Shown here: one piece after another, positions 8,088 to 16,096 of the stretch
How the letters are laid out: every line of letters starts with the position of its first letter
Numbering within the stretch: position 1 is the stretch's first letter
Made by a program: the position numbers and the translations under genes
The notes under the pieces: generated by a model
The model's input: only the letters and a program-made list of their open reading frames with translations
Databases searched by the model: none
What the model was told of the DNA's origin: nothing
From: CAVZZG01 sp963779685
GTDB lineage: Bacteria > Actinomycetota > Thermoleophilia > Gaiellales > F1-60-MAGs149
Assembly (NCBI GenBank): GCA_963779685.1
Contig: CAVZZG010000002.1
Span: forward strand, 247,170 to 311,169
Reading direction: 5' to 3'
Length of the DNA: 64,000 bases

Positions 8088-9551
8088 GTGACCACGCGTC
8101 GACTCGTCATCGCTTCGAACCGCGGACCGATCATCTACGGCCGCGTGGATGGCGTGCGGACGACCCGCCGTGGCGGCGGCGGCCTGGTCACCGCTCTGCA
8201 GGGCCTGGTCGCAGCGCATGACGTGACGTGGGTGGCGGCGGCCATGTCGGAGGAGGACCGGGCTGTCGCGGCGGAGTCGGAGGGCGAGCCCGTGGAGGAG
8301 CTCGATCGCGGAGGCAACCGGTTCCGGCTGCTCCTCGTCGATCTCGACCGGGCGGACTACGACCGCTACTACAACGTCTTCTCCAACCCGCTGCTCTGGT
8401 TCATCCAGCACGGCCTCTGGAACCGGCCGTACTCGCCGGAGATGCGCGCGGCCAGCAGGAGCGCGTGGGAGTCCTACCAGCGGGTCAACGAGCTGTTCGC
8501 CGACGCCGTGGCCGGTGCCGCTGCAACCGGCGCCGACGCCGTGTTCGTCCACGACTATCACCTGTACCTGGTGCCGCGACTCCTGCGCCGGCTGGGAGTG
8601 GACGCGCCGCTCTCGCACTTCACCCACATCCCGTGGCCCGGTCCCGACGCGTGGCGCGTGCTGACCGCAGGGATGCGCGACGGGATCCTCAACGGTCTGC
8701 TGGGGGCCGATGTCGTGGGCTTCCACACCGCGCGGTCGGTACGGGCGTTCCTGGCCTGCGCCGAGGAGTACCTGCCGGAGGCCTTCGTCGACCACGTGCG
8801 GCCCACCGTCTCGCACGGTGGCGACGTCTGCCACGTGCGGTCGTACCCGATCTCGGTCGATCCGGACGAGTTCGGCGCGCTCGGCTCCGACCCCGATGTC
8901 CTCGCCAGCGAGGAGTCCATCGTCCGCGATCGCCCGGAGAAGCTGATCCTGCGGGTCGACCGCACGGATCCGTCCAAGAACGTGATCCGCGGGTTCCACG
9001 CCTTCGCGCGCTTCCTCGCAACCCGTTCCGACTGGCACGGGCGGGTACGCATGCTCGCGCTGCTGGACCCCTCCAGGCAGGAGATCCCGGAGTATGCGGA
9101 GTACGTTGGAGCGATCCATCGCGCCGCGCGCGAGGTCAACGACCAGTTCGCCACCGAGGTGTGGACGCCGATCGAGCTCCGGGTCAGTGAGAATTTCCCG
9201 CAGGCCGTCGCCGGCTACAAGCAGTACGACGTCCTGCTCGTCAACGCCATCGTCGATGGCATGAACCTGATAGCGAAGGAGGCTCCGCTCGTGAATGAGC
9301 GCGACGGGGTGCTGATCCTCTCGGAGAACGCGGGCGCACACGAGGAGCTCGGGGCCTGGGCGCTGTCCGTCAACCCGTTCGATGTCGAGGGGACCGCGGA
9401 CGCGATCGCCATCGCGCTCGAGATGCCGGCCGCCGAGCGCCGGGATCGTCTCGAGTCGATCAGGGACCATGTCCGCGAACACGACATCCGGAGCTGGATC
9501 GCCGCGCAGCTGGCCGATCTCGACTCGATCGGAGGAGGCACCCGGCCATGA
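8088..9551 (+). CDS. GT20 glycosyltransferase (trehalose-6-phosphate synthase family)
   Basis: Transfers a sugar from a nucleotide donor to a sugar phosphate, most likely making trehalose 6-phosphate, a compatible-solute precursor. The 487-residue protein has family motifs in order: IASNRGPI with GGLVTAL near the N-terminus, HDYHLYLVPRLLRR, HFTHIPWPGPDAW, GFHTARSVRAF, the donor-binding LRVDRTDPSKN (Arg and Lys kept) and DGMNLIAKEAPLVNERDG. The GTG at 8088 gives the expected N-terminus. No trehalose-phosphatase is adjacent; instead the stop overlaps a BKACE gene. A glucosylglycerol-phosphate-type product cannot be excluded. Confidence 0.88.
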   Translation: MTTRRLVIASNRGPIIYGRVDGVRTTRRGGGGLVTALQGLVAAHDVTWVAAAMSEEDRAVAAESEGEPVEELDRGGNRFRLLLVDLDRADYDRYYNVFSNPLLWFIQHGLWNRPYSPEMRAASRSAWESYQRVNELFADAVAGAAATGADAVFVHDYHLYLVPRLLRRLGVDAPLSHFTHIPWPGPDAWRVLTAGMRDGILNGLLGADVVGFHTARSVRAFLACAEEYLPEAFVDHVRPTVSHGGDVCHVRSYPISVDPDEFGALGSDPDVLASEESIVRDRPEKLILRVDRTDPSKNVIRGFHAFARFLATRSDWHGRVRMLALLDPSRQEIPEYAEYVGAIHRAAREVNDQFATEVWTPIELRVSENFPQAVAGYKQYDVLLVNAIVDGMNLIAKEAPLVNERDGVLILSENAGAHEELGAWALSVNPFDVEGTADAIAIALEMPAAERRDRLESIRDHVREHDIRSWIAAQLADLDSIGGGTRP

Positions 9552-10375
9552 GCGACGCGATGCTGATCGTGGCCGCGCTGAACGGCACCCGGACGCCCGA
9601 CGAGTGCCCGAAGGTGCCGATCACGGTGGAGGAGATCGCCGCAGAGGCCAAGCGGGTGGTCGACGCCGGTGCAGCCGTCGTGCACGTCCACGCCCGGAAG
9701 AAGGACGGGGGCTCGGCGTTCGATCTCGTCATCGATGACCTGATGCAGGCCATCCGGGCGAAGGTCGACGTCCCCATCTCGATCACCACCCAGCGCACGC
9801 GGTCCACCTCGCTCGGCACCGTCACCGCGCTGTTCGACGTGCTCCGGCACCCACCCGACCTCGCGACGATCTCGGTGCGACCGCCCGAGCCGGACATGCC
9901 GGCCCATCGCGAGGAGGCACGGCAGATCCTCGAGGCGTGCGATCGCGCCGGCGTGCGGCCGGAGCCGGTCGTGATCAGCGTCGACTCGCTCTCCGACTTC
10001 GAGCAGCTCTACCAGGACTCGCTCCTGCAGCGCATGCCGTACGTCATCGTCGAGCTCGGCACCTCCGACGGCCGGGCGTCCGACCGGTCGGCCGGCACCC
10101 CGAACAACGTGCTGCGCATGAAGGACGCCTGCTCCGCGGCGTTCTCGCGGTTCGACGTCGTCATGTCCGGCCAGGACGAGGCCAGCCCGAACGTCCAGGC
10201 GGTCGCGGCCGCGGCCGGCTGCCACGTGCGCTGCGGCTTCCAGGATGCGCCCACGCTGCCCGACGGCTCGGCGGCCGCCTCCAACGCCCAGCTGGTCGAG
10301 ATCGCAGTGCGGCTCGCCGAGGCCGTCGGCCGGCCCGTGATGGAGCCATCCGACGTACGCGCCCTTCTCCGGTGA
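9548..10375 (+). CDS. BKACE-family (DUF849) beta-keto acid cleavage enzyme
   Basis: Members condense a beta-keto acid with acetyl-CoA and cleave it, using a divalent metal; the founding member is 3-keto-5-aminohexanoate cleavage enzyme (Kce) of lysine fermentation. At 275 residues the length is normal. The metal-binding VHVHARKKDG appears near residue 45, and ITTQRTRST and VISVDSLSDFEQL lie along the TIM barrel. GGAGGAGG precedes the ATG, which overlaps the GT20 stop by 4 bp. Substrate is unassigned. A homologue of the next lysine-fermentation enzyme (Kal) lies at 41.9-42.3 kb. Confidence 0.87.
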   Translation: MSDAMLIVAALNGTRTPDECPKVPITVEEIAAEAKRVVDAGAAVVHVHARKKDGGSAFDLVIDDLMQAIRAKVDVPISITTQRTRSTSLGTVTALFDVLRHPPDLATISVRPPEPDMPAHREEARQILEACDRAGVRPEPVVISVDSLSDFEQLYQDSLLQRMPYVIVELGTSDGRASDRSAGTPNNVLRMKDACSAAFSRFDVVMSGQDEASPNVQAVAAAAGCHVRCGFQDAPTLPDGSAAASNAQLVEIAVRLAEAVGRPVMEPSDVRALLR

Positions 10376-10393
10376 GGGCCCGCGGCGGGCCCT
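10375..10393 (+). terminator. Hairpin after the BKACE stop codon
   Basis: AGGGCCCGC and GCGGGCCCT pair around a central G, starting at the last base of the stop codon. No T-run follows. Confidence 0.45.
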
Positions 10394-10435
10394 GAGGGCT
10401 GCAATACCACCCGCGACCGGGCGCCGGGACCGGGA

Positions 10436-10441
10436 TACACT
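10436..10441 (+). promoter_or_regulatory. -10 hexamer TACACT, leaderless type
   Basis: Ends 6 nt before the ATG of the TlpA-like gene. Confidence 0.55.
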
Positions 10442-10447
10442 GGGGCA

Positions 10448-10981
10448 ATGCGGCCGTTCATCGTCCTCGCCGCAGTCGGTACGGCGCTCGCCCTGCTGGG
10501 AGCAGTGCTCCTGGTCGGCCTGCGGAACGGCGACCGGGTGGCGGCCCCTCCGGTGACCGGCCCGCCGGCCCAGGCGGGATCCGGCGCGGCTGCACCCCCG
10601 CTCGCGGGCCAGACGATCACGGGGGCGAAGCGGGCCGACCTGGCAGCCCTCCGGGGCAAGACGGTGATCGTCAACTTCTGGGCATCCTGGTGTACCCCGT
10701 GCCGCAAGGAGGCCCCGCAGCTGCTCGCCTTCGCCGCCCGCCACCCGGACGTCGCGATGCTGTCGGTCGACACCAACGAGCCCACCGCCGCCGGCGTGAA
10801 GTTCGCCCGGCAGGTCGGCTGGAACTGGGCCATCATCGGCGACCCATCGCGTGACATCGCTGCGGCCTGGGGCGTCGACGGCCTCCCCCAGACCTTCGTG
10901 GTCTCGCCCGCCGGCAAGGTCGAGTTCCGGAAGTTCGGCGCCACCACGGCGAGCGAGCTCGATCGCCTGGTCCCCGCGTGA
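10448..10981 (+). CDS. TlpA/ResA-like membrane-anchored thioredoxin
   Basis: Extracytoplasmic thiol-disulfide oxidoreductase, usually keeping apocytochrome c or other envelope cysteines reduced. The 177 residues comprise an N-terminal membrane anchor (about 5-26), a low-complexity linker and a thioredoxin fold with the active site NFWASWCTPCRKEAPQL. The cis-proline region is visible as GLPQTFVV. The last codons overlap the GTG of ccdA (GTGA), and CcdA is the known electron donor of such proteins, so the pair forms one reducing pathway. Confidence 0.92.
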   Translation: MRPFIVLAAVGTALALLGAVLLVGLRNGDRVAAPPVTGPPAQAGSGAAAPPLAGQTITGAKRADLAALRGKTVIVNFWASWCTPCRKEAPQLLAFAARHPDVAMLSVDTNEPTAAGVKFARQVGWNWAIIGDPSRDIAAAWGVDGLPQTFVVSPAGKVEFRKFGATTASELDRLVPA

Positions 10982-11682
10982 TCGCACTCGCCATCGAACT
11001 CTCCGGGCTCGGTCTGATCACGGCCTTCGCCGCCGGCTTCGCCTCGTTCGTCTCGCCGTGCGTGCTGCCGCTCGTCCCCGTCTACCTCTCGGTCGTCTCC
11101 GGTGTGGCCCACGAGGACCTCGGGGCCAACACCCGTCGCGTGACGCTCGCCACGGGCGCGTTCGTGGGCGGTTTCACGATCGCCTTCTCCGCGCTCGGCG
11201 CAGGGGTCGGCTGGGCGGGGTCGGTCCTGCTGACCCACCGGCGCCCGGTCGAGGTCGTCGGCGGGATCACGATGATCGTGATGGGCGCCGCCCTGCTCGG
11301 CTTCGGCGCCCGCTTCTTCGGCCGCGAGTGGCGCATCCACCGGCGCACCGAGCGCGCCACGCTCGGCGCCGCGGCACTGCTGGGCTTCGTCTTCGCGATC
11401 GGCTGGACGCCCTGCATCGGCCCGGTGCTGGCGGCGATCCTGACGTTCGCCGCGCAGTCGGGGCCGGCCCAGGGCGCGGCGCTGCTCGCCGCCTACTCGC
11501 TCGGGCTCGGCGTGCCGTTCCTGCTGGCCGGGCTCGGGACGTCGACGACGCTCGCGGCGCTGGGCGTCTTCCGCCGCCACGGCGCGCTCGTCGTTCGCAT
11601 CAGCGGCACGCTCATGATCCTCGCCGGCCTGTTGCTCGCCTCGGGCGAGCTGACGCGGCTGTCCGCCCAGCTCGGCACGTGA
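10978..11682 (+). CDS. ccdA: CcdA/DsbD-type transmembrane electron transporter
   Basis: Carries electrons from cytosolic thioredoxin across the membrane to the TlpA-like protein. The 234 residues form six membrane segments. The two redox cysteines sit in the family motifs FVSPCVLPLVPVYLS in the first segment and GWTPCIGPVLAAIL in the fourth. The GTG at 10978 overlaps the upstream stop and the stop overlaps the next GTG, giving a tightly coupled operon. A soluble inner loop of about 20 basic residues (FGREWRIHRRTER) lies between segments three and four. Confidence 0.93.
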   Translation: MIALAIELSGLGLITAFAAGFASFVSPCVLPLVPVYLSVVSGVAHEDLGANTRRVTLATGAFVGGFTIAFSALGAGVGWAGSVLLTHRRPVEVVGGITMIVMGAALLGFGARFFGREWRIHRRTERATLGAAALLGFVFAIGWTPCIGPVLAAILTFAAQSGPAQGAALLAAYSLGLGVPFLLAGLGTSTTLAALGVFRRHGALVVRISGTLMILAGLLLASGELTRLSAQLGT

Positions 11683-12359
11683 GCCGGCTCGCCCGCCCCG
11701 GCGCGGTGATCCTCGACTTCAACGGCACGCTCTCGCTGGACGAGCCGGTCCTCGACCGGGTCTTCCGCGAGCTCTTCGCCGAACGCGGCATCGTGTTCGA
11801 CTCCGCCTTCTACTACCGCGAGCTGGCCGGCCTGGCCGATCCGGAGATCGTGACGCGCGCCTACGAGCTCCACGGCCGCCTGCCGGATCCGGTGGACGTC
11901 GAGCGGATGCTCGCGGAGCGCCTCGCCCGCTACCAGGCGATCGTCGCCCGGGAACCGACGCTGACGCCGGCGTCGGTGCGGTTCGTCCAGGACGCCGCGA
12001 GCAGGGTGCCGGTCGCGATCGGCTCGGGCGCCCTGCGGGAGGAGATCGACTTCGTGCTGGCCCAGCACGGCCTCGCGGCCTGCATCTCGGCGATCGTCAC
12101 GGCCGATGACGTCACCTGCGGCAAGCCCGATCCCGAGACGTACCTGCGGTGCCTCGAGCTGCTCCGCGGACAGGGCCATGAGCTCGCGGCCGGGACGTGT
12201 CTCGTGTTCGAGGACTCCCGCCACGGCGTCGCCGCCGCTCACGCCGCCGGCATGCGCTGCGTCGCGGTCGCGTCCACGCCGGATGCGGAGGCGAAGGCGA
12301 TGGCGGACGCCGTCGTGCAAGATCTGCATCCAGAGCTGATCGACTGGGGTGAGGGATGA
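11679..12359 (+). CDS. HAD-superfamily hydrolase
   Basis: Phosphatase-like protein of 226 residues, starting at the GTG that overlaps the ccdA stop. HAD motif I reads ILDFNGTLS, so the nucleophile Asp is present but the usual second Asp is Asn. Motif II is IGSGALREE, Lys comes in CGKPDPETY and the acidic motif IV is LVFEDSRHGVAAA. This layout matches the beta-phosphoglucomutase/phosphoglycolate-phosphatase branch. Substrate is unknown; its coupling to the following kinase-like gene suggests a small phosphorylated metabolite. Confidence 0.82.
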   Translation: MSRLARPGAVILDFNGTLSLDEPVLDRVFRELFAERGIVFDSAFYYRELAGLADPEIVTRAYELHGRLPDPVDVERMLAERLARYQAIVAREPTLTPASVRFVQDAASRVPVAIGSGALREEIDFVLAQHGLAACISAIVTADDVTCGKPDPETYLRCLELLRGQGHELAAGTCLVFEDSRHGVAAAHAAGMRCVAVASTPDAEAKAMADAVVQDLHPELIDWGEG

Positions 12360-13261
12360 CGATCGACGACGTGATCGCCGGGGTTCCGGCGTGGCGCGGC
12401 CTCGAGATCGCGATCGAGCCGATCGAGGGCGGGCTGACGAACACGAACTACCGGCTGACGGTCGCCGGCGAGCGGTTCTGCGTGCGCATACCGGGCCAGG
12501 ACTCGTCGCTGCTGGCGATCGACCGCGAGGTCGAGTACCGCAACACCGTGGCCGCCGCCGAGTCCGGCGCGGGTGCGCGGGTCGTGCACGCCGTCGGCGA
12601 CACGCCCGTGATGGTGCTGGAATGGATCGACGGCGTCGTGCAGAGCGGCGAGTCGCTGCGCCAGGACCCCGCCGTGCCGCGCATGGCCGACGCCATCCGC
12701 CGCCTCCACACGGGCCCGGCCTTCGTCAACAGGTTCGACATGTTCCGCATCGCCGAGGGTTACCTCGACATCGTCAAGCAGCGTGGGTTCGAGATCCCTT
12801 CCAGCTACGAGGAGCACCTCCCGGCCGTGCGGCGGATCGAGGCCGCCATGGCCGTGCGCAGCGCCGACCTCGTCCCGTGCAACAACGACCTGCTGGCCGC
12901 CAACTACATCGACACCGGCGACGGCTTCCGGATCATCGACTACGAGTACTCCGGCATGAACGACCCGTGCTTCGAGCTCGGCAACACCTGGGCCGAGTCG
13001 GAGCTCTCGCCGGATCAGCTCCACGTGCTCTGCGAGCGCTACTTCGGCGCCAACCTGCGCAACCGGGTCGCGCGCGCCCGGCTCTGGTCGATCATGTCCA
13101 ACTACGGCTGGACGCTGTGGGCTGCGATCCAGCACGCGGTCTCGGACATCGACTTCGACTTCTGGGAATGGGGCATCGACGGCAAGTTCGCCCGCGCCGA
13201 GCTCGCCCTCGCCTCACCCGACTTCGGCCACCTGCTCGAGGATGTCGCCCGCGACGACTGA
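12356..13261 (+). CDS. Choline/ethanolamine-kinase-like phosphotransferase (LicA-type)
   Basis: ATP-dependent small-molecule kinase fold, 301 residues. The N-lobe has EGGLTNTNYRLTVAGERFCVRIPG, the catalytic loop is PCNNDLLAANYI (Asn in place of the common His), and the metal-binding loop is IIDYEYSGMNDP. The ATG overlaps the HAD stop by 4 bp, so this is the last gene of the tlpA-ccdA-HAD-kinase unit. It ends 5 bp from the convergent sigma-factor gene. Choline, ethanolamine, thiamine or an amino alcohol are all possible substrates. Confidence 0.83.
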   Translation: MTIDDVIAGVPAWRGLEIAIEPIEGGLTNTNYRLTVAGERFCVRIPGQDSSLLAIDREVEYRNTVAAAESGAGARVVHAVGDTPVMVLEWIDGVVQSGESLRQDPAVPRMADAIRRLHTGPAFVNRFDMFRIAEGYLDIVKQRGFEIPSSYEEHLPAVRRIEAAMAVRSADLVPCNNDLLAANYIDTGDGFRIIDYEYSGMNDPCFELGNTWAESELSPDQLHVLCERYFGANLRNRVARARLWSIMSNYGWTLWAAIQHAVSDIDFDFWEWGIDGKFARAELALASPDFGHLLEDVARDD

Positions 13262-13266
13262 GTGCC

Positions 13267-14277
13267 CTACTGCTCCGTCCCGCAGATGCCGAGCGTCCCG
13301 AAGGTGCAGCTGCCGGGCGGCCGCGGGCGGGCCCAGAACGGTCGGTCGAGGACGTGGCGGCGCGCGGTGCGGGCCTGCGAGCGCAGGTTGGCCGGGACCG
13401 TCCGGGCCGCGTCTGCGGCATGCGCCGACCGCTGGACCCGGTAGGTCACGGCGAGCCTCACCGCCGGCGCGATCGCCGGCTCGGCCCGGTGGTGCTCGTC
13501 GAAGGCGTGGAGCGAGCCGACCGTAAGGGCCGCGCCGACCAGGGCCGCGGCGACCCCCTTGGCCAGCAGTGCGATGACGGGCGCCGTCGCGGCCGGCGCC
13601 ACCGGTACCGGCCCGGCGGTCGGCGGCGGAAACAGCGACCGCAGTGCGGCACGGGTGCGGCGCGCGCCGGCGACGGCGGCCCGGCAGGCCGGGCACAGGG
13701 CCAGGTGGCGGGCGACGGGCCCATCCGCGCGAGGCTTCCAGGAGCCGTGCGCGAAGGCCTCGAGCGTTGCCGCGAGCCGGTCGCACTCGGTCCCGTCGAG
13801 CGACTGCCGCGCTCGCGCGATCGCCGTCGCCCGTTCCTCGTCGAGGACTCGCTTGACGGCGCGTTCGGATGACCCGAGCCGCCCGGCGATCGCGGACCGC
13901 GACCAGCCGGCGGCGTCGAGCACCAGCGTGGCGCGGGCCCGCGGCGGCAGGTCGCGGATGGCGTCGGCGAAGGCCTGAACGCCGAGTCGCCGTTCGAGTG
14001 CGCCGTCGGGTCCGTCCGCGTCGACGGGAGCCTCCGGCAGCGTCGTCCTGGCCGGGCGGTGACGGAGGGCCCGGCGGCGGACGGCGGTGACGGCGTAGGC
14101 CTCGGCCTCGATCTCCTCCAGCGGCAGCCGCCCGGCGCCGGCGGCCAGCCGGGCGAGCACCTCCTGGACGGCGTCCTCGGCCTCGTCGCCAGCGCCGGCC
14201 GCGCGGGCAGCGGCGATCAGGCGCGGGCGCCGGGCCAGCGCCAGATGCCGGACGATCGCGTCCCGGCTCCGTCGCAC
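13267..14277 (-). CDS. ECF sigma factor fused to a zinc-finger anti-sigma domain and membrane anchor
   Basis: A single 336-residue protein that joins both partners of a regulatory pair. Region 2 occupies about 15-75 (DEAEDAVQEVLARLA) and region 4 about 100-160 (DLPPRARATLVLDAAGW, then the helix-turn-helix SAIAGRLGSSERAVKRV). It continues into a ZAS-type zinc finger: Cys165, His191, Cys195 and Cys198 in the pattern C-x25-H-x3-C-x2-C. One membrane segment follows (about 232-256) and an exported tail of about 80 residues. The promoter-like TAACGT 6 nt before the GTG uses the Nudix stop codon as its TAA. No separate anti-sigma gene is adjacent. Regulated genes are unknown. Confidence 0.85.
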   Translation of the reverse strand: MRRSRDAIVRHLALARRPRLIAAARAAGAGDEAEDAVQEVLARLAAGAGRLPLEEIEAEAYAVTAVRRRALRHRPARTTLPEAPVDADGPDGALERRLGVQAFADAIRDLPPRARATLVLDAAGWSRSAIAGRLGSSERAVKRVLDEERATAIARARQSLDGTECDRLAATLEAFAHGSWKPRADGPVARHLALCPACRAAVAGARRTRAALRSLFPPPTAGPVPVAPAATAPVIALLAKGVAAALVGAALTVGSLHAFDEHHRAEPAIAPAVRLAVTYRVQRSAHAADAARTVPANLRSQARTARRHVLDRPFWARPRPPGSCTFGTLGICGTEQ

Positions 14278-14283
14278 ACGGGC

Positions 14284-14289
14284 ACGTTA
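14284..14289 (-). promoter_or_regulatory. -10 hexamer TAACGT built on the Nudix stop codon
   Basis: Ends 6 nt before the GTG of the sigma/anti-sigma fusion; its first three bases are the TAA stop of the upstream gene. Confidence 0.45.
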
Positions 14290-14784
14290 GGGCCGGTTGG
14301 CGAGGAAGTAAAGCACCTGGACGGCGCTCGGTGTGAGCGGCGAGGGCGGGTCGGCGGCGGGGAACGTCGCGAGTCCGATCACCTCCGGCGGGCGCACCGT
14401 GAACGGGCCGTCGTGCCGGAGGCGGAACACGCCGGCCATCTCCGTCTCGGCCGGCAGGCGCATCAGGAACACGCCGACGGGCTCGAGCCCGTCGCCGTGG
14501 ATACCGACCTCTTCCTGCAGCTCGCGCCGCGCGGCCTGCTCGTACCCCTCGCCGGCGCCGACGTGCCCTGCGCAGGCGAGGCACCACGCGCCGGGGTAGC
14601 TGTCCTTGCCGAGCCCGCGCTGCTGGAACAGCATCCCGGCGGCCGTCTCGACGACGACGAAGACGGAGCGGTGGATCAGCCGCGGGTCGGCGTGACAGTC
14701 CGCCCGGCTGCGCGCCTCGAGAGGCCGGTCGGTCTCGTCGACGACCTGGAACAGCTCGGCCTGGTCGTCGGTGCCGGCAGCCAC
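14287..14784 (-). CDS. Nudix hydrolase (isopentenyl-diphosphate-isomerase-like subgroup)
   Basis: Metal-dependent hydrolase of nucleoside-diphosphate-X compounds, 165 residues. The complete Nudix box (G-x5-E-x7-REL-x-EE-x-G) starts at GHVGAGE and ends at REL-QEEVGI. The segment ELFQVVDETDRPLEARSR before it and the WCLACAGH entry resemble the IPP-isomerase-like group, often called YfcD-type. The start is the GTG 6 nt after a minus-strand TACGAT. It lies 9 bp upstream of the sigma/anti-sigma fusion and may be co-transcribed with it. Substrate unknown. Confidence 0.85.
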   Translation of the reverse strand: MAAGTDDQAELFQVVDETDRPLEARSRADCHADPRLIHRSVFVVVETAAGMLFQQRGLGKDSYPGAWCLACAGHVGAGEGYEQAARRELQEEVGIHGDGLEPVGVFLMRLPAETEMAGVFRLRHDGPFTVRPPEVIGLATFPAADPPSPLTPSAVQVLYFLANRP

Positions 14785-14790
14785 GCGGCC

Positions 14791-14796
14791 ATCGTA
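14791..14796 (-). promoter_or_regulatory. -10 hexamer TACGAT (minus strand)
   Basis: Ends 6 nt before the Nudix GTG. Confidence 0.55.
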
Positions 14797-14806
14797 GCGG
14801 CGCCGG

Positions 14807-14812
14807 TACGAT
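14807..14812 (+). promoter_or_regulatory. -10 hexamer TACGAT (plus strand)
   Basis: Ends 6 nt before the ATG of the nucleotide-sugar dehydrogenase; the same hexamer and spacer occur on the opposite strand 11 bp away. Confidence 0.55.
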
Positions 14813-14818
14813 GCCGGA

Positions 14819-16087
14819 ATGGTCTGGGATGTGGCGGTGGTTGGCGCGGGCTATGTCGGGCTGCCCCTGGCGGCGCGGTTCGCCGAGGTCGGGCGGACGG
14901 TGCTCTGCGTCGAGGTCGACCCGGCGAAGGTGGAGTTGCTCAACGCCGGCACGTCGTACATCGGCGACGTCTCGTCGGACGAGCTTGCCGCCTACGTCCG
15001 CGAGGGCCGGCTGCGAGCGACCGCGGCGTTCGCGGACGTCGCGGAGGCGAGCGCCATCATCCTCTGCGTCCCCACCCCGCTGACCCGCAATCGCGAGCCC
15101 GACACGAGCTACATCCGCTCGGCCAGCGAGGCGATCACGCCCCACCTGCGAGCGGGGCAGCTGGTCGTGCTGGAGTCGACCACGTACCCCGGAACGACCG
15201 AGGACCTGGTGCGGCCCATCCTGGACGGCTCCGGTCTGGTCTGCGGCACGTCCTACCACCTCGCGATGTCGCCCGAGCGCATCGATCCGGGCCGCACGGA
15301 CTACACCGTGCGCAACACGCCCAAGCTCGTCGGCGGCGTGACACCGGCGTGCACGGCCCGGGCCGTCGATCTGTACCGGGCCTGCTGCGACACGGTGGTC
15401 GAGATGTCGTCGCCGGCGGCGGCCGAGCTGACGAAGCTGCTCGAGAACATCTTCCGCTCGGTCAACATCGCGTTCATCAACGAGATGGCGATGATGTGCG
15501 ACCGTATGGGCATCGACATCTGGGAGGTGGTCGAGGCCGCCGAGACCAAGCCGTTCGGGTTCATGCCCTTCCGGCCCGGGCCCGGCCTTGGCGGCCACTG
15601 CCTGCCGATCGACCCGTTCTATCTCTCCTGGCGGGCGCGCGAGTTCGACTTCTACACCGAGTTCATCGAGCTGGCCGGCAAGGTCAACGAGAACATGCCG
15701 TACTTCTGCATGCAGAAGATCAACGCCGCGCTGAACGGCCGCAGCCGTAGCGTCAGCGGCTCGAGGGCCCTGGTGCTCGGCATCGCGTACAAGTCGGACG
15801 TCGGCGACGTCCGCGAGTCACCGGCCCTGAAGCTCGTCGAGCTCCTGGCCGCGGGCGGCGCGACCGTCGCCTACCACGACCCTCACGTGCCCGAGTCCGC
15901 CGAGCTGGGGCTCCGGTCGGTCGAGCTCACCGACGAGGCGCTCGCGGCCTGCGACGTTGCGATCATCGTCACCGCCCACCGGGCCATCGACGTCCAGCGT
16001 GTCGTCGACCTCGCACCGCTGGTCGTCGACCTGCGCAACGCCACCGGCGCCGCCGGCACCGCAGCGCCCCACGTGCACAAGCTCTAG
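14819..16087 (+). CDS. UDP-glucose/UDP-ManNAc-type nucleotide-sugar 6-dehydrogenase
   Basis: NAD-dependent four-electron oxidation of a nucleotide sugar to the uronate, for cell-surface polysaccharide. The 422 residues have the Rossmann start VAVVGAGYVGLPLAARF, the central MSPERIDPG, and the catalytic Cys at about 261 in GGHCLPIDPF. The GIAYKSDVGDVRESPALKLV motif opens the C-terminal domain. MSPERIDPG and GGHCLPIDP are typical of the WecC/TviB branch acting on N-acetylhexosamines rather than the UDP-glucose branch. No polysaccharide cluster is adjacent, and the gene appears to be a single transcription unit. Confidence 0.9.
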   Translation: MVWDVAVVGAGYVGLPLAARFAEVGRTVLCVEVDPAKVELLNAGTSYIGDVSSDELAAYVREGRLRATAAFADVAEASAIILCVPTPLTRNREPDTSYIRSASEAITPHLRAGQLVVLESTTYPGTTEDLVRPILDGSGLVCGTSYHLAMSPERIDPGRTDYTVRNTPKLVGGVTPACTARAVDLYRACCDTVVEMSSPAAAELTKLLENIFRSVNIAFINEMAMMCDRMGIDIWEVVEAAETKPFGFMPFRPGPGLGGHCLPIDPFYLSWRAREFDFYTEFIELAGKVNENMPYFCMQKINAALNGRSRSVSGSRALVLGIAYKSDVGDVRESPALKLVELLAAGGATVAYHDPHVPESAELGLRSVELTDEALAACDVAIIVTAHRAIDVQRVVDLAPLVVDLRNATGAAGTAAPHVHKL

Positions 16088-16096
16088 AGCCCGCGG

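Noticed and set aside
12883..12920. CNNDLL instead of CHNDLL in the choline-kinase-like protein, as a sign of inactivity
   Set aside because: From memory, Asn at this place occurs in other members of this phosphotransferase family, and the metal-binding loop is intact.
16081..16090. Ten-bp palindrome GCTCTAGAGC at the end of the nucleotide-sugar dehydrogenase gene
   Set aside because: Too short to form a convincing terminator or operator.
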